Source: Thermoleophilia bacterium UBA6103
GTDB lineage: Bacteria; Actinomycetota; Thermoleophilia; UBA2241
NCBI GenBank assembly: GCA_002423545.1
Contig: DIWP01000051.1
Coordinates: 135-41,358 of the forward strand
Reading direction: 5' to 3'
DNA: 41,224 nt
Part shown: piece by piece, positions 1 to 7,891 of the stretch
Layout of the letters: each line of letters begins with the position of its first letter
Position numbering within the stretch: the stretch's first letter is position 1
The notes under the pieces: generated by a model
What the model saw: the letters and a program-made list of their open reading frames with translations, nothing else
Told to the model about the DNA's origin: nothing
Database searches by the model: none
Program-made: the position numbers and the translations under genes

Positions 1-143
1 ACGGCCGTCCCCGCCGCTTCTGCTTGGCGTCCGTCTCCTCATCGGTGCCGGGCGGCGGCGTTGCCAGATCAGGCGACGGCGCTTCCCAGCGGCAGACGAG
101 GCGGCGCGTTGTGAGACATGCCGCAGCGGGGTACCATCAGGAC

Positions 144-401
144 ATGGACGCCGGGGATCCCCACATGCTCATCGTCACCGGTCCGTTGCGCGACCGCCTG
201 TACGAGCGTTTCGTGCGCCTGTACGCCAACGCCAGCGATGTGCGCGTCATCAAGGACCGCCGCTACGGCGAGCGTCGCCGCTCCGAGCGGCCCGGCGACG
301 AGGATCGCCGGCGCTCCGAGCGGCAGCTCGAAGACGATCGCCGCCGCTCGGATCGTCGGCGTCGCCCCCCGGAGTGGGTCTTCCCGCCCGAGTCGGTCTG
401 A
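144..401 (+). CDS. Small arginine-rich protein with repeated DRRRS-type motifs
   Basis: Unrecognised function. The 85-residue product has an ordinary N-terminal half (about residues 1-45, with LIVTGPLRDRLYERF) followed by a highly charged half in which Arg-Arg blocks recur: RRYGERRRSE, DRRRSER and DRRRSDRRRR. Small proteins with such ERR/DRR repeats occur in other high-GC bacteria as uncharacterised proteins; a nucleic-acid or RNA-binding role is only a guess. The ATG at 144 has an AGGA almost touching it. The ATG at 165 has GGGG at 153-156 at normal spacing and is an equally good start, giving 78 residues. The frame is open upstream to a TTG at 24, but that part looks non-coding. It stands alone, about 135 bases before the methyltransferase gene. 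Confidence 0.5.
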   Translation: MDAGDPHMLIVTGPLRDRLYERFVRLYANASDVRVIKDRRYGERRRSERPGDEDRRRSERQLEDDRRRSDRRRRPPEWVFPPESV

Positions 402-537
402 GCAGCCCGGAGTCACGGCATACGTGCGTGACCCTCGTCGCCGGGCTGTGCCGCGTCTTTTCGGCGCCGCCGCCATTGGATATCATTCCGGGACCTGACC
501 CCATGGTCTTGTCATGCCCCAGTGGAGGTGGTCGTTT

Positions 538-1344
538 ATGTTGTTGATGGGTGAGTCGATCAACGGAACGCGCAAGGCGGTCGGAGAGGCGATCCAGAAC
601 CGCGACGCGGAGTTCATCAAGGCCCTCGCTCTGGAGCAGGTCGAGGCCGGCGCCAGCATCCTCGACATCAACGGCGGCGTCGCCGGCGGCGACGAGAACG
701 CCGACATCGTCTGGCTCATCGAGACCGTCCGCAGCGTCACAGACACGCAGCTCATGGTGGACTCGGCGAGCCCCGAGGCTCTCACCGTCGGCGTCGAGGC
801 CTGCATCAAGGACGGCGGCAAGGTGCCGTTCATCAACTCCATCAGCATGGAGCAGGCGCGCATCGACGCCGTCATCCCGCAGGTCGAGAAGCACAAGTGC
901 CCGGTCGTCGGTCTCTGCATGAACGACGACGGCATCCCGGAGACGGCCGAGGGCCGCTTCGAGGTCGCCAGCCAGATCTGCGAGCTGGTCGACAAGGCCG
1001 GCCTGCCGACCAAGGACCTCTGGGTCGACCCGCTGGTCCTGGCCGTGTCCGCCGACGGCGAGGCCGCCAACATCACCATGGGCGCCCTCAAGCTGATCAA
1101 GGAGAAGCTGCCCGTGAGCACCACCGGCGGCCTCAGCAACGTCAGCTTCGGGCTTCCCAACCGCGGTCTGCTCAACCGGACCTTCGTCTCCATGTGCGCC
1201 GGCATCGGCATCGACGGCATCATCGTCGACGTACGCAACAAGCAGATGATGGCGACCGTCAGGGCCATCGAGGCGCTGCGCGGCGAAGACGCGTACTGCG
1301 GCGGCTACCTCAAGTGCCATCGCGAGGGGCTCTTCGAGGCCTGA
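538..1344 (+). CDS. Methyltetrahydrofolate:corrinoid methyltransferase (AcsE/MtgA-like pterin-binding protein)
   Basis: Cytoplasmic TIM-barrel methyltransferase of 268 residues, the usual length of AcsE (acetogen MeTr) and MtgA. Enzymes of this family move a methyl group between methyl-THF and the cobalt of a corrinoid protein. Family landmarks: GESINGTR at the N-terminus, LDINGG, the pterin-site VDSASPEAL, INSISME, VGLCMNDDGIP, LWVDPLVL, and the long GLSNVSFGLPNR plus LNRTF stretch. It has none of the reactivation or cobalamin-binding domains of MetH, so it should work with a separate corrinoid protein, which is not in this window. I chose the ATG at 538 because GGAGGTG lies at 524-530; an in-frame ATG at 514 lies upstream of that site. 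With the MttB-like gene at 9661 it suggests one-carbon recovery from a methylated amine into the folate pool; direction and partner are inferred. Confidence 0.85.
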   Translation: MLLMGESINGTRKAVGEAIQNRDAEFIKALALEQVEAGASILDINGGVAGGDENADIVWLIETVRSVTDTQLMVDSASPEALTVGVEACIKDGGKVPFINSISMEQARIDAVIPQVEKHKCPVVGLCMNDDGIPETAEGRFEVASQICELVDKAGLPTKDLWVDPLVLAVSADGEAANITMGALKLIKEKLPVSTTGGLSNVSFGLPNRGLLNRTFVSMCAGIGIDGIIVDVRNKQMMATVRAIEALRGEDAYCGGYLKCHREGLFEA

Positions 1345-1467
1345 TCGCGGGCACCGGCGGGGCAGCGTCGCCGACCGCGACGGTCGGGGGCTGACGTGAG
1401 CCGCCGGCGACGGGTCTGAGCCGGCCGTCTCAGGCGGTCGCGCCGAGAGACATCGTAGTAAGCTGAG

Positions 1468-1497
1468 CGGGCGGGCCTGCGGGTGCAGGCCCGCCCG
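1468..1497 (+). terminator. Perfect GC hairpin after the methyltransferase gene, no U-tract
   Basis: A 13-bp perfect stem (arm GGGCGGGCCTGC plus one flanking C-G pair) closes a GGGT loop. No run of T follows, so this is a hairpin-only terminator candidate or part of the leader of the P1 peptidase gene, whose ATG is 76 bases downstream. Confidence 0.4.
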
Positions 1498-1573
1498 TCG
1501 GCGTCTGTGATCTTGTGGAAAGAGGCAGACGCCGCACCGGCCGTCAGCATCGAACAAAGGGACCGGAGAGCCG

Positions 1574-2698
1574 ATGAGCCCTGCGTCAGCCCAGCCGTCA
1601 CCGCCACGTCCCCGCCTGCGCGACCTGGGGATCGCCATCGGGGTGCTGTCCCCCGGCCCGCTGAACGCCATCACCGACGTCCCGGGCGTCCGTGTCGGCC
1701 ACTGCACGGTGCTGTGGGGCGGAGCCGAGTCGCCGCGCGGCGAGGGCCCCGCACGCACCGGTGTCACGGCCGTACTGCCGCACGGTGGCGACCTGTTCCA
1801 CGAGCGTCTCGTCGCCGGGATGCATGTGGCGAACGGCGTCGGCGAGGTGATCGGCGGCACGGCGTTGCGGGAATGGGGCCTGCTCGAGACGCCGATCATG
1901 CTGACCAACTCCCAGAGCATCGGCCTCGTCTACGACGCCACGGTCCGCTGGATGATGGCGCGCGACGAACGGCTGGGCATCGAGGACTCGTGCATGCCGA
2001 TCGTCGGCGAGTGCGACGACAGCCTGCTCAACGACATGCGCGGCATGCACGTCAGGTCCGAGCACGCGGCCGCGGCGCTCGACGTCGCCGCGGCTGCCTC
2101 GCCGGCGGCCGCGGTCGCCGAAGGGTGCGTCGGCGCCGGTACCGGGATGGTCTGCTTCGACTTCAAGGGCGGTATCGGGACGTCGTCGCGTATCGTCGAG
2201 GTCTACGGTGAGCCCTGCACGGTCGGCGTGCTGGCCCTCTGCAACTTCGGCGACCGTCGCCGCTTGACCATCGCCGGCCTCCCGGTCGGCCGTCTCGTGC
2301 CGGACCTCATGCCGGTGACGCCTCAGGGAGACGGTGCCGGCCACAACGAAGGGTCGTGCATCGTCGTCCTGGCGACCGACGCTCCTTTGACCGCTCGCCA
2401 GTGCTCGCGCCTCGCCGCCCGGTGCTCGCTCGGCCTGGCGTCGCTCGGCTCGTACGCCGCCGACGGCAGCGGCGAGATCATGCTCGCCTTCTCGACCGCC
2501 CTGCGGATGTCGCGGACGACGACCGGCCCGTTGGAAGTGGCGACCGTCGCCAACGACGCGATCGGGCCGCTCTTCGAGGCCGCCGTCGACGCCACCGCCG
2601 AGTCCGTTGCCAACGCCCTGTGTGCCGCGGTCGATACCGATGGACGGGACGGCGTCAGGGTCTACGCCCTGCCTCCCGAGCGACTGCGCCCTCGCTGA
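1574..2698 (+). CDS. P1 family peptidase (DmpA/BapA-type L-aminopeptidase/D-esterase)
   Basis: Self-processing N-terminal-nucleophile-like aminopeptidase of 374 residues. Family members cleave themselves before a Ser (Gly249-Ser250 in DmpA) into alpha and beta chains, and hydrolyse N-terminal residues, including D-Ala or beta-Ala, from short peptides and amides. The processing site is visible as HNEGSC, placing the bond between Gly260 and Ser261, followed by the family's IVVLATDAPL. The N-terminal ITDVPGVRVGHCTV and the NSQSIGLVYDA and GAGTGMVCFDFKGGIGTSSR segments are also typical. No signal peptide is seen, so it should be cytoplasmic. The start is supported by GGAGAG at 1565-1570. It lies just upstream of the peptide-type importer, so it may trim imported peptides or amides; the true substrate cannot be read from sequence. 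Confidence 0.88.
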   Translation: MSPASAQPSPPRPRLRDLGIAIGVLSPGPLNAITDVPGVRVGHCTVLWGGAESPRGEGPARTGVTAVLPHGGDLFHERLVAGMHVANGVGEVIGGTALREWGLLETPIMLTNSQSIGLVYDATVRWMMARDERLGIEDSCMPIVGECDDSLLNDMRGMHVRSEHAAAALDVAAAASPAAAVAEGCVGAGTGMVCFDFKGGIGTSSRIVEVYGEPCTVGVLALCNFGDRRRLTIAGLPVGRLVPDLMPVTPQGDGAGHNEGSCIVVLATDAPLTARQCSRLAARCSLGLASLGSYAADGSGEIMLAFSTALRMSRTTTGPLEVATVANDAIGPLFEAAVDATAESVANALCAAVDTDGRDGVRVYALPPERLRPR

Positions 2699-2723
2699 TA
2701 AGGATCGGTCAAGTTCTGGAGCC

Positions 2724-2752
2724 TTGCTCCCCACACGGCAACGCGCTATAAG
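2724..2752 (+). promoter_or_regulatory. Candidate sigma-70-type promoter for the ABC transporter operon
   Basis: TTGCTC at 2724-2729 and TATAAG at 2747-2752 are separated by 17 bases, the ideal spacing, in an otherwise GC-rich gap. Transcription would start near 2760, giving a leader of about 197 bases. A small dyad, GGAGC-CTT-GCTCC (2718-2730), overlaps the -35 box and could be an operator. Inferred from consensus only. Confidence 0.5.
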
Positions 2753-2956
2753 AGGCGCAGTGGGGTCGAGTCCGGGTGCTGGTGCCGCCTGTCCTGCGGA
2801 AGCCGGCTCTGTTCGCTTGCGGGGTCTCTGCCGACGTGATTTCATGAGGCGTCCCGACGACCGAGTCGGTACAAGGGGCACGTCGCGGGCCGTGCCCTCT
2901 CGATGCGCTATGAGCAAGCGACGTGACGCCGTCTGAGCGTCAGAGACGAGGGGGCT
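2753..2956 (+). other. Untranslated leader of the transporter operon with three small hairpins
   Basis: No convincing gene lies between the candidate promoter and the first permease. Three inverted repeats sit close together: CCGAC/GTCGG (2854-2869), GGGCACG/CGTGCCC (2876-2897) and TGACGC/GCGTCA (2924-2942). The last ends a few bases before the GAGGGGG Shine-Dalgarno at 2948-2954. I do not recognise a known riboswitch. Confidence 0.3.
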
Positions 2957-3928
2957 GTGGACAAGAGACGGTACTTCCTGCGGAAGATCGCCAACGCTCT
3001 GCTGACGATCGTCGTCGTGATCTCCTTCAACTTCATCCTCTTCCGGATCCTGCCGGGAGATCCGGCCCGTCTGCTGCTGCCCAAGGGCCGCTTCCAGGCC
3101 GGTGCCATCGAGAAGCAGCGCAAGATCTTCCGCCTCGACAAACCGCTGTACGAGCAGTTCGTCTTCTACTGGTGGGACACCTTGAACCTGGAGCTCGGCT
3201 TCTCGTTCAAGGAGAAGCGGCCGGTCGCGGAGGTGGTCGGCGAGCGCATCTGGCCGACCATCCTGCTGGCCGGCACCGGCACCATCATCGCCACGCTGGT
3301 CGGCTACACCACCGGCGTCTTCGCCGCCTGGCGACGAAACAGCAAGTACGATGTCTTAACCACCAACGCCGGCATGTTCTTCTACTCCATGCCGACGTTC
3401 TGGTTCGCGCTCATCTGCATCATGATCTTCTCGGTACAGTTAGGCTGGTTCCCGGTGGGGCGCATGTTAGAGCCGGGAGCCACCTTCGACCACTGGTATC
3501 AACAGGCGGCCAGCGTCCTCTATCACATGATCTTACCGGTGAGCACGTTCGCCATCGCCTATGTGGGTGAGTATCACCTGATCATGCGCAGCTCGCTCAC
3601 CGGCGTCATGAAGGAGGACTACGTGCTCACGGCACGCGCCAAGGGCCTGTCGGAGAACAAGGTCCTGTGGGGTCACGTGGTGCCCAATGCCATGCTGCCG
3701 ACGGTGACCATCGTCATGATGAACCTCGGCTTCGTGATGAGCGGTACCATCCTCACCGAGTCGGTCTTCAACTGGCCCGGGCTGGGTCTGCTGGCCTACG
3801 AGTCGATGCTCAACCGTGACTACCCGGTGATGCAGGCCGTGTTTCTGATCGCGGCGGTCGCCGTCATTCTCGCCAACCTGGTGGCCGACATCATGTACTA
3901 CTACCTCGACCCACGGGTGAAGGCATGA
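2957..3928 (+). CDS. Peptide-type ABC transporter permease, OppB/DppB family
   Basis: Integral membrane permease of 323 residues, normal length for OppB/DppB, forming half of the membrane channel of an importer for peptides or related amides. The first helix is near residues 9-30, directly followed by the family motif FRILPGDPAR. Further helices lie near 102-125, 135-160, 190-210, 240-262 and 288-312. The cytoplasmic EAA loop that docks the ATPase is ARAKGLSENKVLWGHVVPNA, ending in LP. The GTG start has GAGGGGG at 2948-2954. It opens a run in which oppC, oppD and oppF homologues follow with 4-base overlaps. Oddity: it holds all four TTA leucine codons I could find in frame in the whole window (residues 134, 162, 171 and 193), unlike its neighbours. 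Confidence 0.92.
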   Translation: MDKRRYFLRKIANALLTIVVVISFNFILFRILPGDPARLLLPKGRFQAGAIEKQRKIFRLDKPLYEQFVFYWWDTLNLELGFSFKEKRPVAEVVGERIWPTILLAGTGTIIATLVGYTTGVFAAWRRNSKYDVLTTNAGMFFYSMPTFWFALICIMIFSVQLGWFPVGRMLEPGATFDHWYQQAASVLYHMILPVSTFAIAYVGEYHLIMRSSLTGVMKEDYVLTARAKGLSENKVLWGHVVPNAMLPTVTIVMMNLGFVMSGTILTESVFNWPGLGLLAYESMLNRDYPVMQAVFLIAAVAVILANLVADIMYYYLDPRVKA

Positions 3929-5463
3929 GTGCCGTCACATCGCAGAAGAACGGATCGGCCGGCCCCGGCGACCCCGAGCAGCCGGTCCTCGAGCACGGCA
4001 CCATGCCGTCTCGGCTCAAGCGCTGGATCATCATCTGGACGCCGGTCGTCTGGCTGGTCATGACGCTGGCGACCTTCCCCAAGGACCGCCCCGTCACCAG
4101 CGGCTTCGGGAACGTCATGGGCGGCTTCGTGTCCGACGAGATCGCCCGCTATCCAGCCTGGGTCGTGCTGATCCTTGGGCTGCTGATCCTCGGCTTCGCC
4201 ATCCTCAGCCTGCTGCGCCGGCAGCGCAAGCACACGCTTGCCTACGCGCTGTTCGCGCTGGCGGCGGTGCTTCTCGGCTGGGGCTTCGCGGCCGGCTTCG
4301 ACGATGGCGGCTGGTCGCTCACGTCCAGCAGCGAGGTACTCGGCTGGCTGTGGCAGACGATCGCCATCGTGCTCATCGGCGCCGCCGTGTGGGCCTGGGG
4401 GTACGCCAACCCGGAGCGTGCCTATCTGATGGTCTTCAACACCCGTCAGACGTGGAGGCTCTACAGGTCCAACTGGCAGGGCATGGCCGGGATCATCATC
4501 ATGGCGTTCTTCGCCGCGATGGCATTGCTGTCACCGTTCCTCGCCGATCACGCCTATCTGGCGCCCAACGCCCAGATCGGTCTGCCCTTCGAACCGCCGT
4601 GGTCCTCATACTACGGCTGGTTCGGCACCGACGAGCAGGGCCTCTCGGTACTGGCCGAGTTCATCTGGAGTTCCCGCATCAGTCTCGTGGTCGGCCTGTT
4701 GGCGACCGCCATCAGTACCATGCTGGGGGCCGCCATCGGCATCTTCAGCGGCTTCTACGGCGGTTGGCGCGGCGAGATCGGCATGCGGCTCACCGACTGG
4801 TTCCTGGTGCTCCCGTGGCTGCCGCTGGCCCTGGTGCTGGCTGCCGCCTGGGGACAGAACTACTGGATGATCATCCTCATCATCGGCATCACGAGCTGGC
4901 CGGGCACGTCGCGCATCGTGCGCTCGCAGACGCTCTCCGTGCGCGAGCTGCAGTTCGTCGAACGCTCGCGCGCCATCGGTTCGTCCAACTTCCATACGAT
5001 GATGCGTCACATCCTGCCCAACGTCTTCCCACTCATCTTCGCCAACACCGTGCTGGTGGTGGCCATCGCCATCCTCTCGGAGACGACGCTGTCGTTCCTG
5101 GGACTCGGTGACCCGCTGAACTTCAGCTGGGGCACGATGCTGCGCGGGGCCTGGGTGTCCGGCGCCGCCGGGCTGCCGGCCTGGTGGTACATCCTGCCGC
5201 CGGGCTTCGCCATCATCCTCGTCGTGCTCGCCTTCACGTTCATGGGCACGGCCTTCGACGAGGTGCTCGATCCCAAGCTGCGCAAGCGCGAGGAGGCGGG
5301 GTCGCGGCCTGAAGGCCCCGATGCGGCTACCGCGGCGGCCGCCGGCACGCCCGAAGCCGCCACGCCCATCGTCTCGATGGACGGCGCCGTGCTGCCTGAG
5401 GGCGGTCTGCCGCATCTGAGGCACGAGCAGGACTACGATCCTCCGAAGGGGGGCGAGCAGTGA
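3925..5463 (+). CDS. Peptide-type ABC transporter permease, OppC/DppC family, with long N-terminal membrane extension
   Basis: Second permease subunit. At 512 residues it is far longer than the usual 280-330. The canonical OppC/DppC part begins near residue 178 (RLYRSNWQGMAGIIIM), with the GTDEQGLSVLAEFIWSSR segment at 235-251 and the EAA loop SRAIGSSNFHTMMRHILPNV at 348-367. Before it lie four additional hydrophobic segments (about 34-51, 77-97, 104-124, 138-160), unrelated to the fold by eye. A Pro/Ala-rich tail of about 60 residues follows the last helix. Start ATG overlaps the oppB stop (ATGA). The extension could contact the membrane-anchored binding proteins encoded downstream; that is speculation. 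There is no frameshift or internal stop, so the extension appears genuine. Confidence 0.92.
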   Translation: MSAVTSQKNGSAGPGDPEQPVLEHGTMPSRLKRWIIIWTPVVWLVMTLATFPKDRPVTSGFGNVMGGFVSDEIARYPAWVVLILGLLILGFAILSLLRRQRKHTLAYALFALAAVLLGWGFAAGFDDGGWSLTSSSEVLGWLWQTIAIVLIGAAVWAWGYANPERAYLMVFNTRQTWRLYRSNWQGMAGIIIMAFFAAMALLSPFLADHAYLAPNAQIGLPFEPPWSSYYGWFGTDEQGLSVLAEFIWSSRISLVVGLLATAISTMLGAAIGIFSGFYGGWRGEIGMRLTDWFLVLPWLPLALVLAAAWGQNYWMIILIIGITSWPGTSRIVRSQTLSVRELQFVERSRAIGSSNFHTMMRHILPNVFPLIFANTVLVVAIAILSETTLSFLGLGDPLNFSWGTMLRGAWVSGAAGLPAWWYILPPGFAIILVVLAFTFMGTAFDEVLDPKLRKREEAGSRPEGPDAATAAAAGTPEAATPIVSMDGAVLPEGGLPHLRHEQDYDPPKGGEQ

Positions 5464-6587
5464 GCGCCGCCACCGCGAAAGCCAAGAAGGGTGCGCCGGC
5501 GGCCAAGCCGGCCGCCGAGAAGAAGGCGGCCCGCATCGAGCACCCCGGCCTGCTCGACGTCCGCGACCTGAAGGCCTACTTCCGTCTCTCCGCCGGCTGG
5601 GTCAAGGCGGTCGACGGCATCAGCTTCACCCTCGAGCCGGGCGAGAGCCTCGGCCTGGCCGGCGAGTCGGGCTGCGGCAAGACGACCGCCGCCACGGCGC
5701 TCATCAAGCTGCTGCCCGAGAACGGCCGCATCGTCTCCGGCGAGGTGCTCTTCGATGGCATCAACCTGGCCAAGCGGACCGAGTTCGGCATGAGCAAGAT
5801 CCGCTGGAAAGAGATCAGCATGATCTTCCAGGGGGCGATGAACGCGCTCAACCCGGTCAAGGAGGTCGGCGATCAGATCATCGAGCCGATCCGCCTGCAC
5901 GACAACATCGGCGAGAAGGCGGCCCTGGCGCGCGCCAAGGAGCTGTTCGAGCTGGTCGGCATCAATCCCAAGCGCATCGGCGAGTATCCACACCAGATGA
6001 GCGGCGGCATGCGCCAGCGGGCGATGATCGCCATGGCGCTGGCCTGCAATCCGCGGCTGGTGATCGGTGACGAGCCGACCACCGCCCTCGACGTCATGGT
6101 CCAGGCGCAGATCCTCGAGCTCATCGAGAAGCTGCGAGAGGAGCTCGACCTCTCGTTCATCCTCATCAGCCACGACCTCTCGGTGATGGCCGAGACCTGC
6201 GACAAGGGCGTCATCATGTACGCCGGCAGGGTGGTCGAGTCGGGCAGCGTCGAGCAGATCTTCAACAACGCCGAGCATCCGTACACCAGGCGGCTCATCA
6301 AGAGCTTCCCCAACATCCACGAGAAGCGCGAGATGGTCTCCTCGATACCCGGCGATCCACCGAACCTGCTCTACCCGCCGCCGGGCTGCAACTTCTCGCC
6401 GCGCTGCGAGCGCTGCTTTGAGCCGTGCACGTCGGTCGAGCCGCAGCTCACCGAGATAGAGCCCGGTCACTTCGTCAGCTGTCACCTGTTCGGCGTCCCC
6501 GATCAGGCCACACAGGATGCCGCCAGCGCCGATGTGGCGGCCACCGATGCCCACCTTGCGGCGGCTCTGGAGGCTGAAGCACAATGA
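5460..6587 (+). CDS. Peptide-type ABC transporter ATPase, OppD/DppD family
   Basis: Cytoplasmic ATPase of 375 residues that powers the importer together with the next gene product. Walker A is GESGCGKTT, the signature is MSGGMRQR, Walker B is VIGDEPTTALD, and the switch His is in LISHDLSV. After the nucleotide-binding domain comes the Opp/Dpp C-terminal region with NLLYPPPGC and clustered cysteines (FSPRCERCFEPC and a later SCHLF). Equivalent cysteines bind a [4Fe-4S] cluster in DppD/OppD structures, and the pattern looks intact here. A 25-residue Ala/Lys-rich N-terminus precedes the domain. The GTG start overlaps the previous stop (GTGA), so translation is probably coupled. Confidence 0.93.
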   Translation: MSAATAKAKKGAPAAKPAAEKKAARIEHPGLLDVRDLKAYFRLSAGWVKAVDGISFTLEPGESLGLAGESGCGKTTAATALIKLLPENGRIVSGEVLFDGINLAKRTEFGMSKIRWKEISMIFQGAMNALNPVKEVGDQIIEPIRLHDNIGEKAALARAKELFELVGINPKRIGEYPHQMSGGMRQRAMIAMALACNPRLVIGDEPTTALDVMVQAQILELIEKLREELDLSFILISHDLSVMAETCDKGVIMYAGRVVESGSVEQIFNNAEHPYTRRLIKSFPNIHEKREMVSSIPGDPPNLLYPPPGCNFSPRCERCFEPCTSVEPQLTEIEPGHFVSCHLFGVPDQATQDAASADVAATDAHLAAALEAEAQ

Positions 6588-7672
6588 GCAGCACCGTGAC
6601 ACCGCCTGCCGACGCCCCGGCTGCCGCCGCTCCGAGCGGCAAGACCGGCCGCGTCTGTCCCGAGGACCTGCAGAAGGCGCAGACCGGCGGCAGCCTCTTC
6701 GACCTGCATGATCTGCAGGTCCACTTCCCCATCCAGCAGGGTTTCTTCAAGTCGATGGTGGCGACCCAGAAGAAGTACGTCCACGCTCTCGACGGCATCG
6801 ACCTGCAGATCGCCCGCGGTGAGATCCTGGCCCTGGTCGGCGAGTCCGGCTGCGGCAAGACGACCCTGGGACGTACCCTGTTGCGGCTGGAGAAGTCGAC
6901 CGGCGGCACGGCGCTCTACAAAGGCCTGCCGCTCAACAAGTTCAGTGAGAAGGCGCTGCGCGAGTATCGCAAGAAGGCGCAGATCATCTTCCAGGACCCC
7001 TACAACGCCATCAACCCCAAGCAGACGATCTTCGACATCGTCGCCGAGCCGCTGCTGGTCAACCAGGTGGTCCACTCAGAGAAGGAGAAGGAGGCACGGG
7101 TCATCAAGGCGCTCGAGGAGAGCGGCCTGCGACCGGCCCGTGACTACCTGTTCCGCTACCCGCACGAGCTCTCCGGCGGCCAGCGCCAGCGCGTCTGCAT
7201 CGCCGGCGCCGTCGTGCTCGGCCCCGACCTCATCGTCGCGGACGAGCCGGTCGCCAGCCTCGACGTCTCGATCCGCAACGACATCCTCAAGCTGATGGTC
7301 GCCCAGAAAGAGACCCTCGGGGTGACCTACATCTTCATCACCCACGACCTTTCGCTGGCCTGGGTGATCAGCGACCGCATCGCGGTCATGTACCTCGGCA
7401 AGATCGTCGAGATCGGCGAGACCGAGGAGGTCGTCAAGAACCCGCGCCACCCGTACACGAAGGCGCTCATCAGTGTCATCCCGGTCCCCGATCCCACCAA
7501 GAAGCGCGAGCGCATCATCCTCAAGGGCGAGACGCCCAACCCGATCGACCTGCCGACCGGCTGTCGCTTCCATCCGCGCTGCCCGGAGTGCATGGACATC
7601 TGCAAAGAGCAGACGCCGACAGACATCCATCTCGGCGGCAACCACTACGCCGCCTGTCTGAGGCTGCCCTGA
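6584..7672 (+). CDS. Peptide-type ABC transporter ATPase, OppF/DppF family
   Basis: Second ATPase of the importer, 362 residues. Walker A GESGCGKTTLGR, signature LSGGQRQRVCIA, Walker B IVADEPVASLDVS and switch His in FITHDLSLAW are all intact. The C-terminal oligopeptide-transporter region carries TGCRFHPRCPECMDIC with a further Cys near the end (YAACLRLP). The N-terminal 45 residues, rich in Ala and Pro, are not conserved in the family. ATG overlaps the oppD-type stop (ATGA). A 219-base gap with a strong hairpin follows before the binding-protein gene, so the four membrane/ATPase genes form a tight block that can be expressed at a different level from the genes downstream. Confidence 0.93.
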   Translation: MSSTVTPPADAPAAAAPSGKTGRVCPEDLQKAQTGGSLFDLHDLQVHFPIQQGFFKSMVATQKKYVHALDGIDLQIARGEILALVGESGCGKTTLGRTLLRLEKSTGGTALYKGLPLNKFSEKALREYRKKAQIIFQDPYNAINPKQTIFDIVAEPLLVNQVVHSEKEKEARVIKALEESGLRPARDYLFRYPHELSGGQRQRVCIAGAVVLGPDLIVADEPVASLDVSIRNDILKLMVAQKETLGVTYIFITHDLSLAWVISDRIAVMYLGKIVEIGETEEVVKNPRHPYTKALISVIPVPDPTKKRERIILKGETPNPIDLPTGCRFHPRCPECMDICKEQTPTDIHLGGNHYAACLRLP

Positions 7673-7704
7673 GGATGTCGTGAACAGACCGTCCCGGCAC
7701 GTCT

Positions 7705-7739
7705 GCATGAGCGGGGGACCCGTGGTCCCCCGCTCATGC
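7705..7739 (+). terminator. Perfect 16-bp hairpin between the ATPase and binding-protein genes
   Basis: The arm GCATGAGCGGGGGACC pairs without mismatch with 7724-7739 across a 3-base CGT loop. No T-run follows. In importer operons such hairpins often stabilise or partly terminate the message so that the binding protein is made in excess; here it may do either. The rest of 7673-7891 shows no gene. Confidence 0.5.
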
Positions 7740-7891
7740 TCGGTCGACGTCGGCTGGGTCGAGTCCTACCTCTGGGTCCTGCGCTGGACCTGGTGGGACT
7801 ACTAAGTCCGGCCGAGCCGCCATCACGTGCCGGCGATCGTCACACGGACCGACCGGCGAACGACACGTTCCACACAGCACGGGGGTGCACG

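Noticed and set aside
1..143. Possible partial gene at the left edge (open frames on both strands)
   Set aside because: The plus frame ending at 114 has no recognisable content. The minus frame giving a KRRGRP-like peptide has no ATG, GTG or TTG before an upstream stop.
402..537. Cobalamin or other riboswitch upstream of the methyltransferase genes
   Set aside because: The gap before the methyl-THF methyltransferase and the leader at 2753-2956 lack the conserved boxes of known riboswitches that I can recognise; MttB has no gap upstream at all.
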